NCBI GenBank assembly: GCA_937900425.1 | Contig: CALCDT010000106.1 | Span: forward strand, 1-7,899 | Direction: 5' to 3' | Length of the DNA stretch: 7,899 nt | Origin: an uncultured Alphaproteobacteria bacterium | GTDB lineage: Bacteria > Pseudomonadota > Alphaproteobacteria > Rhizobiales > Pleomorphomonadaceae | In this document: positions 1-5,949 of the stretch, one piece after another | Layout: each line of letters begins with the position of its first letter | Numbering within the stretch: the stretch's first letter is position 1 | The notes under the pieces: model-generated | The model's input: the letters and a program-made list of their open reading frames with translations, nothing else | What the model was told of the DNA's origin: nothing | The model's database searches: none | Made by a program: the position numbers and the translations under genes

Positions 1-107
1 CGCCGGCCGCACCCGAGGCCGCGGCCGGCGGACCGGCGACCCCGCCGGCCCGAGAGCCGACCGCGTTGCCGACCCAGCCGCCCGGCGCCGTCTCGGCCCG
101 GAGCTGA
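1..107 (+). CDS. Possible C-terminal tail of an upstream gene, Ala/Pro-rich (partial)
   Basis: An open frame enters from the left edge (codons in phase with base 3) and stops at TGA 105-107. Its 34 visible residues are almost entirely Pro, Ala, Gly, Thr and Arg, ending in ...AVSARS. The third codon positions are nearly all G or C, as expected for a gene in this genome, but another + frame that reads to TGA 125-127 also has high GC3, so frame choice is uncertain. A low-complexity Pro/Ala tail is typical of a disordered linker or C-terminus and gives no functional information. If real, it ends 42 bases before the Rid gene on the same strand, so the two could be co-transcribed. Confidence 0.35.
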   Translation, partial: PAAPEAAAGGPATPPAREPTALPTQPPGAVSARS

Positions 108-149
108 CCCCCGAGGCACCCCCCTGAACTGCCCCCGGAACCGACCGCC

Positions 150-539
150 GTGAAGAGGACCTTCGATCCGCCCGCCGTCCGCCGGCCCTTCGGCGCCTAT
201 TCCCACGGCCTGCTGGTGCCGCCGGGGGCGAGCCTGCTCGTCACCTCCGGACAGCTCGGCATCGCGCCGGACGACACCGTGCCGGACGACGTCGAAGCCC
301 AGGCGGTGCTGTGTTTCGAGGCGGTGAAGGCGATCCTCGCCGAGGGCGGGATGGATTTTTCCGACGTCGTCCGCATCTGCGGTTTCGTCACCCGGCGCGA
401 GGATTTCCCGGTCTATATGGCCGTGCGCGACCGCTACACCCGCCCGCCGCTGCCGGTCTCGACGCTGCTGATCGTCTCGGGCTTCACCCGGGCCGAGTTC
501 AAGGTCGAGGTCGAGGTGACGGCGGCGAAGGTGTTCTGA
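150..539 (+). CDS. Rid family protein (YjgF/YER057c/UK114) lacking the canonical catalytic arginine
   Basis: This 129-residue protein has the length and layout of the Rid family, small trimeric cytosolic proteins. RidA proper hydrolyses reactive enamine/imine intermediates released by PLP enzymes such as threonine dehydratase. Visible family features are YSHGL (17-21), the SGQLGI strand (33-38), the VKAIL helix followed by a glycine-rich turn (59-67), and the C-terminal strand KVEVEVTA (118-125), which matches the IEIEAIA strand of E. coli RidA. In RidA the loop before the last strands reads PARS, with Arg105 binding the substrate carboxylate. Here it reads LPVST (101-105), which puts Val103 at that position. 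The protein therefore probably belongs to an arginine-less Rid subgroup and deaminase activity should not be assumed. The start is GTG at 150; a weak GGAA at 137-140 lies nine bases upstream and there is no alternative ATG. It converges on the amino acid ABC transporter operon, with a 71-base gap. Confidence 0.88.
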   Translation: MKRTFDPPAVRRPFGAYSHGLLVPPGASLLVTSGQLGIAPDDTVPDDVEAQAVLCFEAVKAILAEGGMDFSDVVRICGFVTRREDFPVYMAVRDRYTRPPLPVSTLLIVSGFTRAEFKVEVEVTAAKVF

Positions 540-610
540 GGGAGAGGGCGATTCGGCGACGGCGCGGCGGAGCCCGGCGACTCGTCGTCCTTCTCGAACG
601 CCTATCCCGG

Positions 611-1435
611 TCACTCCTCCCGCCGCTGCAGGTGCCGCGTCAGTCGCTTCTCCAGCAGGTCCCAGACCCGGCGCAGGATCTCGACCATGACGAGGTAGAG
701 GATCGCCGCCCAGAGGTAGGCCTCGAAATCGAAGCTGCGCGAGAAGGCCCGGCGGGTTTCGCCCATCAGGTCGAGCACGGTGATGATCGAGGCGATCGCC
801 GAGCCCTTGATCATCAGGATGATCTCGTTGCCGTAGGGGCGCAGGGCGACGATCAGCGCCTGCGGCAGGATCACCTTGAAGAAGGTGACGTGGCGGGGCA
901 GGGCGAGCGCCGCCGCCGCCTCGCGCTGGCCCTTGGGCACGTTGCGCAGGGCGCCGCCGAGGATTTCCGCCTGGTAGGCCGAGGTGTTGAGGGCGAAGGT
1001 GAAGACCGCGCAGAACATCGCCTCGCGGAAGAAGTCCCAGAGCCCGAGGGCCTTGAGTTCGGCGCTGAACGAGCCGGCGCCGTAGTAGACGAGGAAGGTC
1101 TGGGCGAGCAGCGGCGTGCCGCGGAAGAAATAGACCCAGGCGAAGGCGAAGCCGCCGAGGATGCGGCTCTTCGACATCCGCCCCGCCGCGATCGGCAGCG
1201 ACAGCAGCGCGCCGATCGACAGCGACCAGAACACCAGCCACAGCGTGACCTTGAGGCCTTCGATCAGCCGGGGCCCGTAGGTGGCGAGGAAGGTGCCGTC
1301 CCAGCCGGTGGCGACACCGAGCACGATGGCGAAGCCGGCGAGAACCCAGAAGCCGAGGAAGACATGGCCGGCGAGCCGGGCGCCGGTCCAGCCCTTGGGC
1401 GCGGGCGGCGGCGGGGGCAGGGCGGCGTCGGTCAT
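611..1435 (-). CDS. Amino acid ABC transporter permease, HisM type
   Basis: A 274-residue inner-membrane permease of the polar amino acid uptake (HisQM) family; with its partner permease it forms the channel that receives substrate from the periplasmic binding protein. The N-terminus carries a Pro-rich cytoplasmic stretch (7-12). Likely membrane segments lie near 24-44, 58-83, 100-118, 143-160, 185-205 and 240-256. The family signature FFRGTPLLAQ is at 103-112. The EAA loop that docks on the ATPase runs from about 157 to 191 (EILGGALRNVPKGQREAA, then ILPQ); its usual glycine (ALG) is alanine here (Ala178). The ATG at 1435-1433 overlaps the stop of the upstream permease in an ATGA junction, with GGAG about ten bases upstream, so the two subunits are probably made by coupled translation. 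The same frame stays open upstream to 2188 inside the neighbouring gene; that extension is a shadow. It is the last gene of the operon. Confidence 0.93.
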   Translation of the reverse strand: MTDAALPPPPPAPKGWTGARLAGHVFLGFWVLAGFAIVLGVATGWDGTFLATYGPRLIEGLKVTLWLVFWSLSIGALLSLPIAAGRMSKSRILGGFAFAWVYFFRGTPLLAQTFLVYYGAGSFSAELKALGLWDFFREAMFCAVFTFALNTSAYQAEILGGALRNVPKGQREAAAALALPRHVTFFKVILPQALIVALRPYGNEIILMIKGSAIASIITVLDLMGETRRAFSRSFDFEAYLWAAILYLVMVEILRRVWDLLEKRLTRHLQRREE

Positions 1436-2142
1436 CGGCCGAGGTCTCCGCGGCGGGTCCAGGCCTCGATCCGGCCGATGCCGACCGAGGAGATGATCGA
1501 CAGCACGAGGTAGATCAGGCAGGCGACGAAATAGAAGAAGAAGGCCTCGCGGCTGACGCGTGCGGCGATCGAACTCTGGCGCAGCACGTCGGAGAGGCCG
1601 ACGACGGAGACGAGCGAGGTGTCCTTGAGCAGGATCAGCCAGAGGTTTGAGAGGCCGGGCAGGGCGAGGCGGACGAGTTGCGGCAGGATGACGAGCCGCA
1701 TGGTCTGCAGCCGCGACAGGCCGAGCGCGCTCGCCCCCTCGTACTGGCCCGACGCGATGCCCTTGAAGGCGGAGAGGAAGACCTCGCTGGCAAAGGACGA
1801 GAAGACGAGGCTGAGCGCGATCATGCCGGCGACGAAACTGTTGATCTCGATCGGGGTCAGGCCGATCGACGTGAAGACGTTGCGCAGCAGGATCTGCAGG
1901 CCGAAGTAGATGATGAACAGCGTCAGCAGTTCCGGCAGTCCGCGGAACAGCGTCGTGTAGATGTTCGCGGCCGTCTTCAGCGATGGCTCTTCGGAATTCT
2001 TGGCGAGGGCGACGAAGAAGCCGAGGACGAGGCCGATCGGCAGCGTCGCCAGCGCGAGGGTGACGGTGAGCCAGATGCCGGCGGCGATCTCGTCGCCCCA
2101 GCCGCCCGAGCCCCACGCCAGCAGCGAGAGGTAGGTATCCAT
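1432..2142 (-). CDS. Amino acid ABC transporter permease, HisQ type
   Basis: A 236-residue permease, the typical length for HisQ/ArtQ-type subunits of polar amino acid importers. Hydrophobic segments lie near 24-47, 70-86, 101-119, 155-172 and 200-222. Family signatures are LFRGLPELLTLFIIYFG (65-81), the EAA loop beginning EVFLSAFKGI at 120 and including GQYEGASALG (132-141, with the conserved glycine) and ILPQ (152-155), and KDTSLVSVVG (173-182). The start is ATG at 2142-2140, preceded on the - strand by AGGGGAG (2156-2150) at a seven-base spacing, a strong ribosome binding site. It lies 85 bases downstream of the binding-protein gene, separated by a strong hairpin, and overlaps the next permease by four bases. 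The substrate class is amino acids; the exact substrate cannot be read from the permease. Confidence 0.94.
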   Translation of the reverse strand: MDTYLSLLAWGSGGWGDEIAAGIWLTVTLALATLPIGLVLGFFVALAKNSEEPSLKTAANIYTTLFRGLPELLTLFIIYFGLQILLRNVFTSIGLTPIEINSFVAGMIALSLVFSSFASEVFLSAFKGIASGQYEGASALGLSRLQTMRLVILPQLVRLALPGLSNLWLILLKDTSLVSVVGLSDVLRQSSIAARVSREAFFFYFVACLIYLVLSIISSVGIGRIEAWTRRGDLGR

Positions 2143-2175
2143 GGCTCAACTCCCCTGATGCGAGCCACAGCGAAG

Positions 2176-2203
2176 GACGCGCGGCCACGAGGGGCCGCGC
2201 GTC
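2176..2203 (-). promoter_or_regulatory. Intercistronic GC hairpin between binding-protein and permease genes
   Basis: Arms 2176-2186 and 2193-2203 are perfectly complementary over 11 base pairs (core ACGCGCGGCC / GGCCGCGCGT), with a six-base loop at 2187-2192. It sits in the 85-base gap after the binding-protein stop codon and before the HisQ-type start. There is no T-run after it on the - strand, so it is not a standard intrinsic terminator. In related operons (for example hisJ-hisQ and malE-malF) stem-loops at this position protect the upstream message and allow much more binding protein than permease to be made; that role is inferred here. Confidence 0.6.
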
Positions 2204-2227
2204 GGCATCGAAACGGTCCCGCCGGTC

Positions 2228-3007
2228 TCAGCCGCCGTAGACGTCGAAGGCGAAATAGGCGTCGTTGATCTTCTTGTAGGTGCCGTCGGCGCGGATCTGC
2301 TCGATCGCCTTGTTGAACATCTCCTTGAGATCGTCCTCGCCCTTGCGGATGGCGATGCCGGCGCCCGGGCCGTTGATCACCGGATCCGGCGTCAGCGTGC
2401 CGAGGATCTTGCAGCATTCCCCTTCCGGGGTCGCCAGCCACTCGCTGAGCACGACGACGTCGTCGATCACGGCGTCGAGGCGGCCGTTGGCGACGTCGAG
2501 CTTGTACTCCTCGGCGGTCGGATAGAGCTTGATGTCGGCCTCGGAGAACTTCGCCTCGGCGTAGTTCGAGTGGGTCGTCGAGCCCTGCGCGCCGAGGGCG
2601 ATGCCCTTGAGGTCCTCCGGCGTCACGCCGGCGAGGGCGGAGTCCTTCGGCACGGCGATCGCCGGGGGCGTGTTGTAATACTTGTTGGTGAAGTCGACCT
2701 GCTGCATCCGCTCCTCGGTGATCGACATCGAGGCGATGATCGCGTCGAACTTGCCGGCCTGCAGCGCCGGGATGATGCCGTCCCAGTCCTGGGTGACGAA
2801 TTCGCACTCGACCTTCATCGCCTCGCAGAGCGCCTTGGCGACGTCGATGTCGAAGCCTTTGAGGTCACCGTTGCTGTCGAGATAGTTGAAGGGCGGATAG
2901 GCGCCCTCGGTGCCGATCTTCACCTTGCTCCAGTCCTTGGCATCGGCGGCGCCGACGGTGAGAGCCAGAACCGTCGCCGCGGCGGCGAGTGCCTTGAGAA
3001 CACGCAT
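2228..3007 (-). CDS. Periplasmic polar amino acid-binding protein (HisJ/LAO type)
   Basis: A 259-residue type II solute-binding protein that captures an amino acid in the periplasm and delivers it to the permeases encoded just downstream. Residues 1-23 form a Sec signal peptide (basic start MRVLK, hydrophobic core, ADA cleavage before Lys24). By alignment from memory with HisJ/LAO, aromatic Tyr37 (EGAYPPF), Ser93, Ser95, Arg100 (SMSITEER), Thr144 and Asp183 occupy ligand-contact positions. Arg100 and Asp183 would hold the carboxylate and amino groups, so an L-amino acid ligand is well supported. The HisJ position Ser69 is Ala92. Cys61 and Cys68 (LCEAMKVEC) match the conserved disulfide of HisJ; a second Cys pair (198-199) follows. 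Basic or other polar amino acids are the likeliest ligands, but specificity is not settled by sequence. The ATG at 3007-3005 has AGGTGA just upstream. First gene of the operon. Confidence 0.95.
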   Translation of the reverse strand: MRVLKALAAAATVLALTVGAADAKDWSKVKIGTEGAYPPFNYLDSNGDLKGFDIDVAKALCEAMKVECEFVTQDWDGIIPALQAGKFDAIIASMSITEERMQQVDFTNKYYNTPPAIAVPKDSALAGVTPEDLKGIALGAQGSTTHSNYAEAKFSEADIKLYPTAEEYKLDVANGRLDAVIDDVVVLSEWLATPEGECCKILGTLTPDPVINGPGAGIAIRKGEDDLKEMFNKAIEQIRADGTYKKINDAYFAFDVYGG

Positions 3008-3091
3008 GCGTCACCTGTCGTTTGCGGGATGAGCGCCGGTGCCGAGGTCGACGTCTGCGACCGTGCCGGGCCCCCTGTACCCCTCGTTATT

Positions 3092-3140
3092 GTCGCCGAT
3101 GGCCCCGGGTGTGCGACGTCCCGTGCGGCCGATCGGCGAC
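3092..3140. promoter_or_regulatory. Long imperfect hairpin upstream of the binding-protein gene
   Basis: Bases 3092-3100 pair with 3132-3140 (9 bp). After a one-base bulge at 3131, 3101-3104 pair with 3127-3130 (4 bp). After a small internal loop, 3106-3109 pair with 3120-3123 (4 bp), around a ten-base loop. This gives 17 base pairs in a 49-base element in the 216-base gap between moeA and the binding-protein gene. Its right arm includes a perfect 10-base palindrome (3128-3137, GCCGATCGGC). Neither side has a T-run, so it does not look like a canonical terminator. It could be a factor-dependent terminator for the mob-moe operon, a leader structure, or an operator. Just beyond it (3141-3195) is the most AT-rich part of the gap, where a promoter for the transporter operon would be expected, but I could not fix convincing -35/-10 boxes. 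Confidence 0.45.
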
Positions 3141-3223
3141 GAGTTGAAACCGGATTTCACCAATTTGCAACAGTTCCGGGCAGGATGAATTGGGGAGCAG
3201 CGCGGATGGCCGGCGGGACCGGC

Positions 3224-4513
3224 TCAGAGGCCGGGCTGACGCTGCGGCAGGCCGAATTCCGTGAAGGGAAGGAAAGCGACGGCCTCGCCCTCGCGCACCG
3301 CGTCGACGTCCTCGGCGATCTCGATCAGCCCGTCGGCGGCGCGAAGCCCGCTGATGAGGCCCGATCCGTCGCGGCCGTATTTGTCGACGGCGAGCCGGCC
3401 GTCGGGTCCGGTGACGAGGATGCCGCGCAGGAACTCCCTGCGCCCGGTCTTGCGGGCGGGCATGTCGAAGGCGGCGGGCAGAGGGTAACGCACCGGGGGC
3501 CGCCAGCTCGCTCCGCGGCGGCGGGCCAGCAGCGGCTCGCCGTAGAGCAGGAAGCTGACGAGCGCCGCCACCGGGTTGCCCGGCAGGCCGATCGTGATGG
3601 CGTCGCCGATCTGGCCGAGGCTGAGCGGGCGGCCCGGCTTGATCGCGAGCTGCCACAGGTGGCGCCGCCCGAGCGCCTCGATCGCCGCGGCGACCTGGTC
3701 GCCCTCGCCGTGGCCGGTGCCGCCGCTCGTGACGACGACGTCGTGGCTCGCCGCCGCGGCCGCCATCGCCGCGAACACGTCGTCGCGCCGGTCGGGCAGT
3801 ACGCCGAGGTCGGTGACGGCGAAACCCGGTCGGGCGGTGAGGCTCGACAGCAGCACGAAATTGGCGTCGTAGACCTCGCCCGGACGGATCGGCGCGCCGG
3901 GTCGCAGGATCTCGTCGCCGGTGGACAGCAGCGCGATCCGCAGCGGACGCCGCACGAGGATCGCGGCCACGCCCAGCGAGGCGATCGCCGCGAGTTCCTG
4001 CGGGCGCAGCACCGTGCCGGCGCCGACGACGGCGGTCCCGGTGGCAACGTCCTCGCCGGCGCGGCGGCGGTTGGCGCCGGGGCGAAGCCCGGTCGGGATG
4101 ACGACATGCTGCGGCGGATCGCCGGCCGGCCGGCAATCCTCCTGCATCGCCACGGTGTCGGCGCCGGCCGGCATGGCGGCGCCGGTGAAGATGCGGGTGG
4201 CGGTTCCGCGCCGCAGCGGTTCCTCGGCGGCGCGCCCGGCCATGATCCGTCCGGAGACCGGCATCTCGCCGCCCGCCGCGATCAGGTCGGCGTGGGCGAA
4301 GGCCCAGCCGTCGACGGCGGAGGTGTCGGTCATCGGCACGTTGCGCGGGGCGACGACGTCCTCGGCGAGCACCCGGGCGAGGCCGCCTTCGACGGGCCGG
4401 CGCTCGGTGCCCTCGATCGGCGGCACCCGCGCGAGGATCATCGCGATCGCCTCGTCGTGGGTCAGCACCCGCTCGTCGTGGCGGAAGCAGTCGTCGACCG
4501 CGGGCCCGCTCAC
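3224..4513 (-). CDS. moeA: Molybdopterin molybdenumtransferase MoeA
   Basis: A 429-residue cytosolic enzyme that inserts molybdate into adenylylated molybdopterin to give active molybdenum cofactor. Family motifs appear in order: SAVDGWA (65-71, Asp68), RIFTGAAMPAGAD (107-119), LRPGANRRRAGED (143-155), LLSTGDEI (195-202), VYDAN (214-218), VTSGG...GEGD (261-272), KPGRPLSLG (292-300) and GLPGNPVAALVSF (309-321). The acidic residues reported as important in E. coli MoeA have counterparts at Asp68, Asp155, Glu201, Asp216 and Asp272. The segment after TSGG reads TGHGEGD instead of the usual VSVGxxD. The start is taken as GTG at 4513-4511, which overlaps the mobAB stop as GTGA and gives the DDCF.HD N-terminus expected of alphaproteobacterial MoeA. 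The open frame continues upstream to 4870, but only as an out-of-frame reading of mobAB. Length is normal for the family. Confidence 0.95.
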   Translation of the reverse strand: MSGPAVDDCFRHDERVLTHDEAIAMILARVPPIEGTERRPVEGGLARVLAEDVVAPRNVPMTDTSAVDGWAFAHADLIAAGGEMPVSGRIMAGRAAEEPLRRGTATRIFTGAAMPAGADTVAMQEDCRPAGDPPQHVVIPTGLRPGANRRRAGEDVATGTAVVGAGTVLRPQELAAIASLGVAAILVRRPLRIALLSTGDEILRPGAPIRPGEVYDANFVLLSSLTARPGFAVTDLGVLPDRRDDVFAAMAAAAASHDVVVTSGGTGHGEGDQVAAAIEALGRRHLWQLAIKPGRPLSLGQIGDAITIGLPGNPVAALVSFLLYGEPLLARRRGASWRPPVRYPLPAAFDMPARKTGRREFLRGILVTGPDGRLAVDKYGRDGSGLISGLRAADGLIEIAEDVDAVREGEAVAFLPFTEFGLPQRQPGL

Positions 4514-5676
4514 CGGCGCGACCCGAGCTTGAAGGCCGCGACCAGGAAATCGGCGACGGCGTCGACCGCGTCGATCGGGAACACCGGCAGGCCGCCGGCG
4601 TCCGTCACCGCGTGATCGGCGACGATCGCCATGACCAGCGGATCGGCCGGTGCCAGCGGCTCGCTCTTCGCCGCCTCGAGCCGGCGGATCTCGATCTTCG
4701 GGATCGGCTCGCGCTTGTAGCCCTCGACGAGGACGATGTCGGCCGGCGCCAGCCGGGCGAGCACGTCGCGCAGCGGCGGCTCGTCCTCGCCGGCGAGTTC
4801 GCGCTGCAGGACGACGCGCCGCGACGAGACCAGCGCCACCTCCCGCGCCCCGGCCTCGCGGTGGCGCCACGAATCGGTGCCCTCGCGGTCGACGTCGAAG
4901 CCGTGGTGGGCGTGCTTGACGGTGGAGACACGAAAGCCCCGGCCGGTGAGTTCGCCGACGAGTCGCGCCGTCAGCGTGGTCTTGCCGGAGTTCTTCCAGC
5001 CGGCGATGCCGATCACCGCGCGCTCGCCCGTCGTCGGCAACTCCGGCCGCATCAGCGCCTCGAGGTTGGCGAGGTCTTCCGGCCGGTTGATGTTGACGAA
5101 GGGGTCGACCTCGGCCGCGCCAATGCGGGTCGCGGGAAAGCGCACCTCGCGGGCGCCGACCCGGCGGGCGAAATCCAGCACCCGCCGCTCGCCGGAGCCG
5201 AGAAACGCCCGCAGCGGCTCGGCGAGGGCGAGCGGCCAGAGCCCGAACACCGGGTGGACGCCGCTGGCCGAAGCGGCATAGGCCGCCTCGCCGACTTTGG
5301 TCGCGGCGATGAGGCGGGAGACCAGATCGGCCGGCACCAGCGGGCTGTCGGCCGGCGCGGTGACGACCGCCTCGGCGGCGGGGACGTGGGCGGCGGCGAA
5401 GTCGAGCGCGGCGAGCAGGCCGGCGAGCGGGCCCGGATGATCCGGCAGTCCGTCGGCGACGACGAGGCGGCCGAGGCCGGCGAAGCGGTCGCGGTCGCCG
5501 TTGGCGTTGACGATCAGATGATCGACCTGGGGGGCGAGACGTGCCTCGACCCGGGCGACGAGCGGCACGCCGGCGAGCACCATCAGGCTCTTGTCGCCGC
5601 CGCCCATCCGGCGCGACAGGCCACCGGCGAGGATGCAGCCGACGATCCGGGTGTCATCGCTGTGCGAATACGCCAT
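4510..5676 (-). CDS. mobAB: Bifunctional MobA-MobB: molybdenum cofactor guanylyltransferase fused to GTP-binding adaptor
   Basis: A 388-residue fusion. Residues about 10-210 are MobA, a nucleotidyltransferase-fold enzyme that transfers GMP from GTP to molybdenum-molybdopterin, producing the bis-MGD cofactor of DMSO-reductase-family enzymes. It shows the nucleotide-binding ILAGGLSRRMGGGDKS (15-30), GPLAGLLAAL (82-91), the acidic metal site ADSP (109-112) and FVNINRPED (193-201). Residues about 219-388 are MobB, a P-loop GTPase-like adaptor with Walker A GWKNSGKTTL (226-235), VKHAHHGFDVDREGTDSWRH (253-272) and LVEGYK (316-321). The two domains are joined by a short linker near 210-218 and both look intact. 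The start is ATG at 5676-5674, with GGAG about three bases upstream. It is the first gene of a two-gene operon with moeA (four-base overlap). No molybdoenzyme gene is in the window, so the client enzymes are unknown. Confidence 0.95.
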   Translation of the reverse strand: MAYSHSDDTRIVGCILAGGLSRRMGGGDKSLMVLAGVPLVARVEARLAPQVDHLIVNANGDRDRFAGLGRLVVADGLPDHPGPLAGLLAALDFAAAHVPAAEAVVTAPADSPLVPADLVSRLIAATKVGEAAYAASASGVHPVFGLWPLALAEPLRAFLGSGERRVLDFARRVGAREVRFPATRIGAAEVDPFVNINRPEDLANLEALMRPELPTTGERAVIGIAGWKNSGKTTLTARLVGELTGRGFRVSTVKHAHHGFDVDREGTDSWRHREAGAREVALVSSRRVVLQRELAGEDEPPLRDVLARLAPADIVLVEGYKREPIPKIEIRRLEAAKSEPLAPADPLVMAIVADHAVTDAGGLPVFPIDAVDAVADFLVAAFKLGSRR

Positions 5677-5781
5677 GTCTCCGCCCGTTGTTTCGCCCGA
5701 AGAAAGACCGCGTCGTCGGGCCGGTGTCGCCTCGGCGGGCGTATGTCTCCGCCCCGACCGTCGCCAATCCCCTCGCCCTAT

Positions 5782-5813
5782 CCGTCATCTCCGCGAAAGC
5801 GGGAATCCAGCCC
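5782..5813 (+). repeat. Interspersed palindromic repeat, left copy
   Basis: A 32-base copy of the widespread proteobacterial repeat with core CCGCGAAAGCGGGAATCC. Its internal stem is CCGC/GCGG (5791-5794 with 5799-5802) around a GAAA loop, extended by a G-T pair and then broken by a mismatch, so this copy is slightly decayed. It matches the reverse complement of 5918-5949 at 30 of 32 positions. Confidence 0.8.
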
Positions 5814-5917
5814 GCCGCGGGGACGGAACCGACGAATTCTCGCTATCGTCTCAACGCGTGCCCGCTCCACGGCGCGGCGACGTCGTGAAGATCACCTCGC
5901 CGCTTTCCCCCGACGCC

Positions 5918-5949
5918 GGGCTGGATCCCCGCTTTCGCGGGGATGACGG
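5918..5949 (-). repeat. Interspersed palindromic repeat, right copy in inverted orientation
   Basis: This is the second, better preserved copy. ATCCCCGC (5925-5932) and GCGGGGAT (5937-5944) form a perfect 8-base-pair stem around a TTTC loop. With the left copy it makes an inverted pair separated by 104 bases, so the whole of 5782-5949 could also fold into one long stem-loop. It lies 118 bases beyond the stop codon of the DMT transporter gene and may help to end that transcript. No T-run follows. Confidence 0.8.

Noticed and set aside
557..587. Possible bidirectional terminator between the Rid gene and the HisM-type permease
   Set aside because: Only a 5-bp stem (557-561 with 583-587) around a long loop, with no T-run on either strand; too weak to call.
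311..1513. 400-residue + strand open frame
   Set aside because: It overlaps the end of the Rid gene and runs antisense through both permeases. The peptide is Arg/Glu/Gly-rich low complexity with no domain, as expected of the opposite strand of a GC-rich gene.
3150..3195. Promoter boxes for the binding-protein operon in the AT-richer stretch
   Set aside because: TTGCAA on the - strand (3169-3164) could be a -35, but the hexamer at 17-base spacing (TCAACT) matches a -10 box at only half its positions.
3209..3223. Possible moeA terminator just after its stop codon
   Set aside because: GCCGG/CCGGC gives only five base pairs and no T-run follows; stems of this size are common at this GC content.
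3008..3223. Amino acid or molybdenum-cofactor riboswitch in the gap
   Set aside because: The hairpin at 3092-3140 is a single stem without the multi-helix layout or conserved loops of any riboswitch class I can recognise.
2570..4615. 681-residue + strand open frame
   Set aside because: It is antisense to the binding-protein gene and the whole of moeA, Arg/Ala/Asp-rich without recognisable motifs, while the - strand proteins match known families along their full length.
4612..5946. 444-residue + strand open frame
   Set aside because: It is antisense to mobAB and then runs through the interspersed repeats; no domain or signal is visible.
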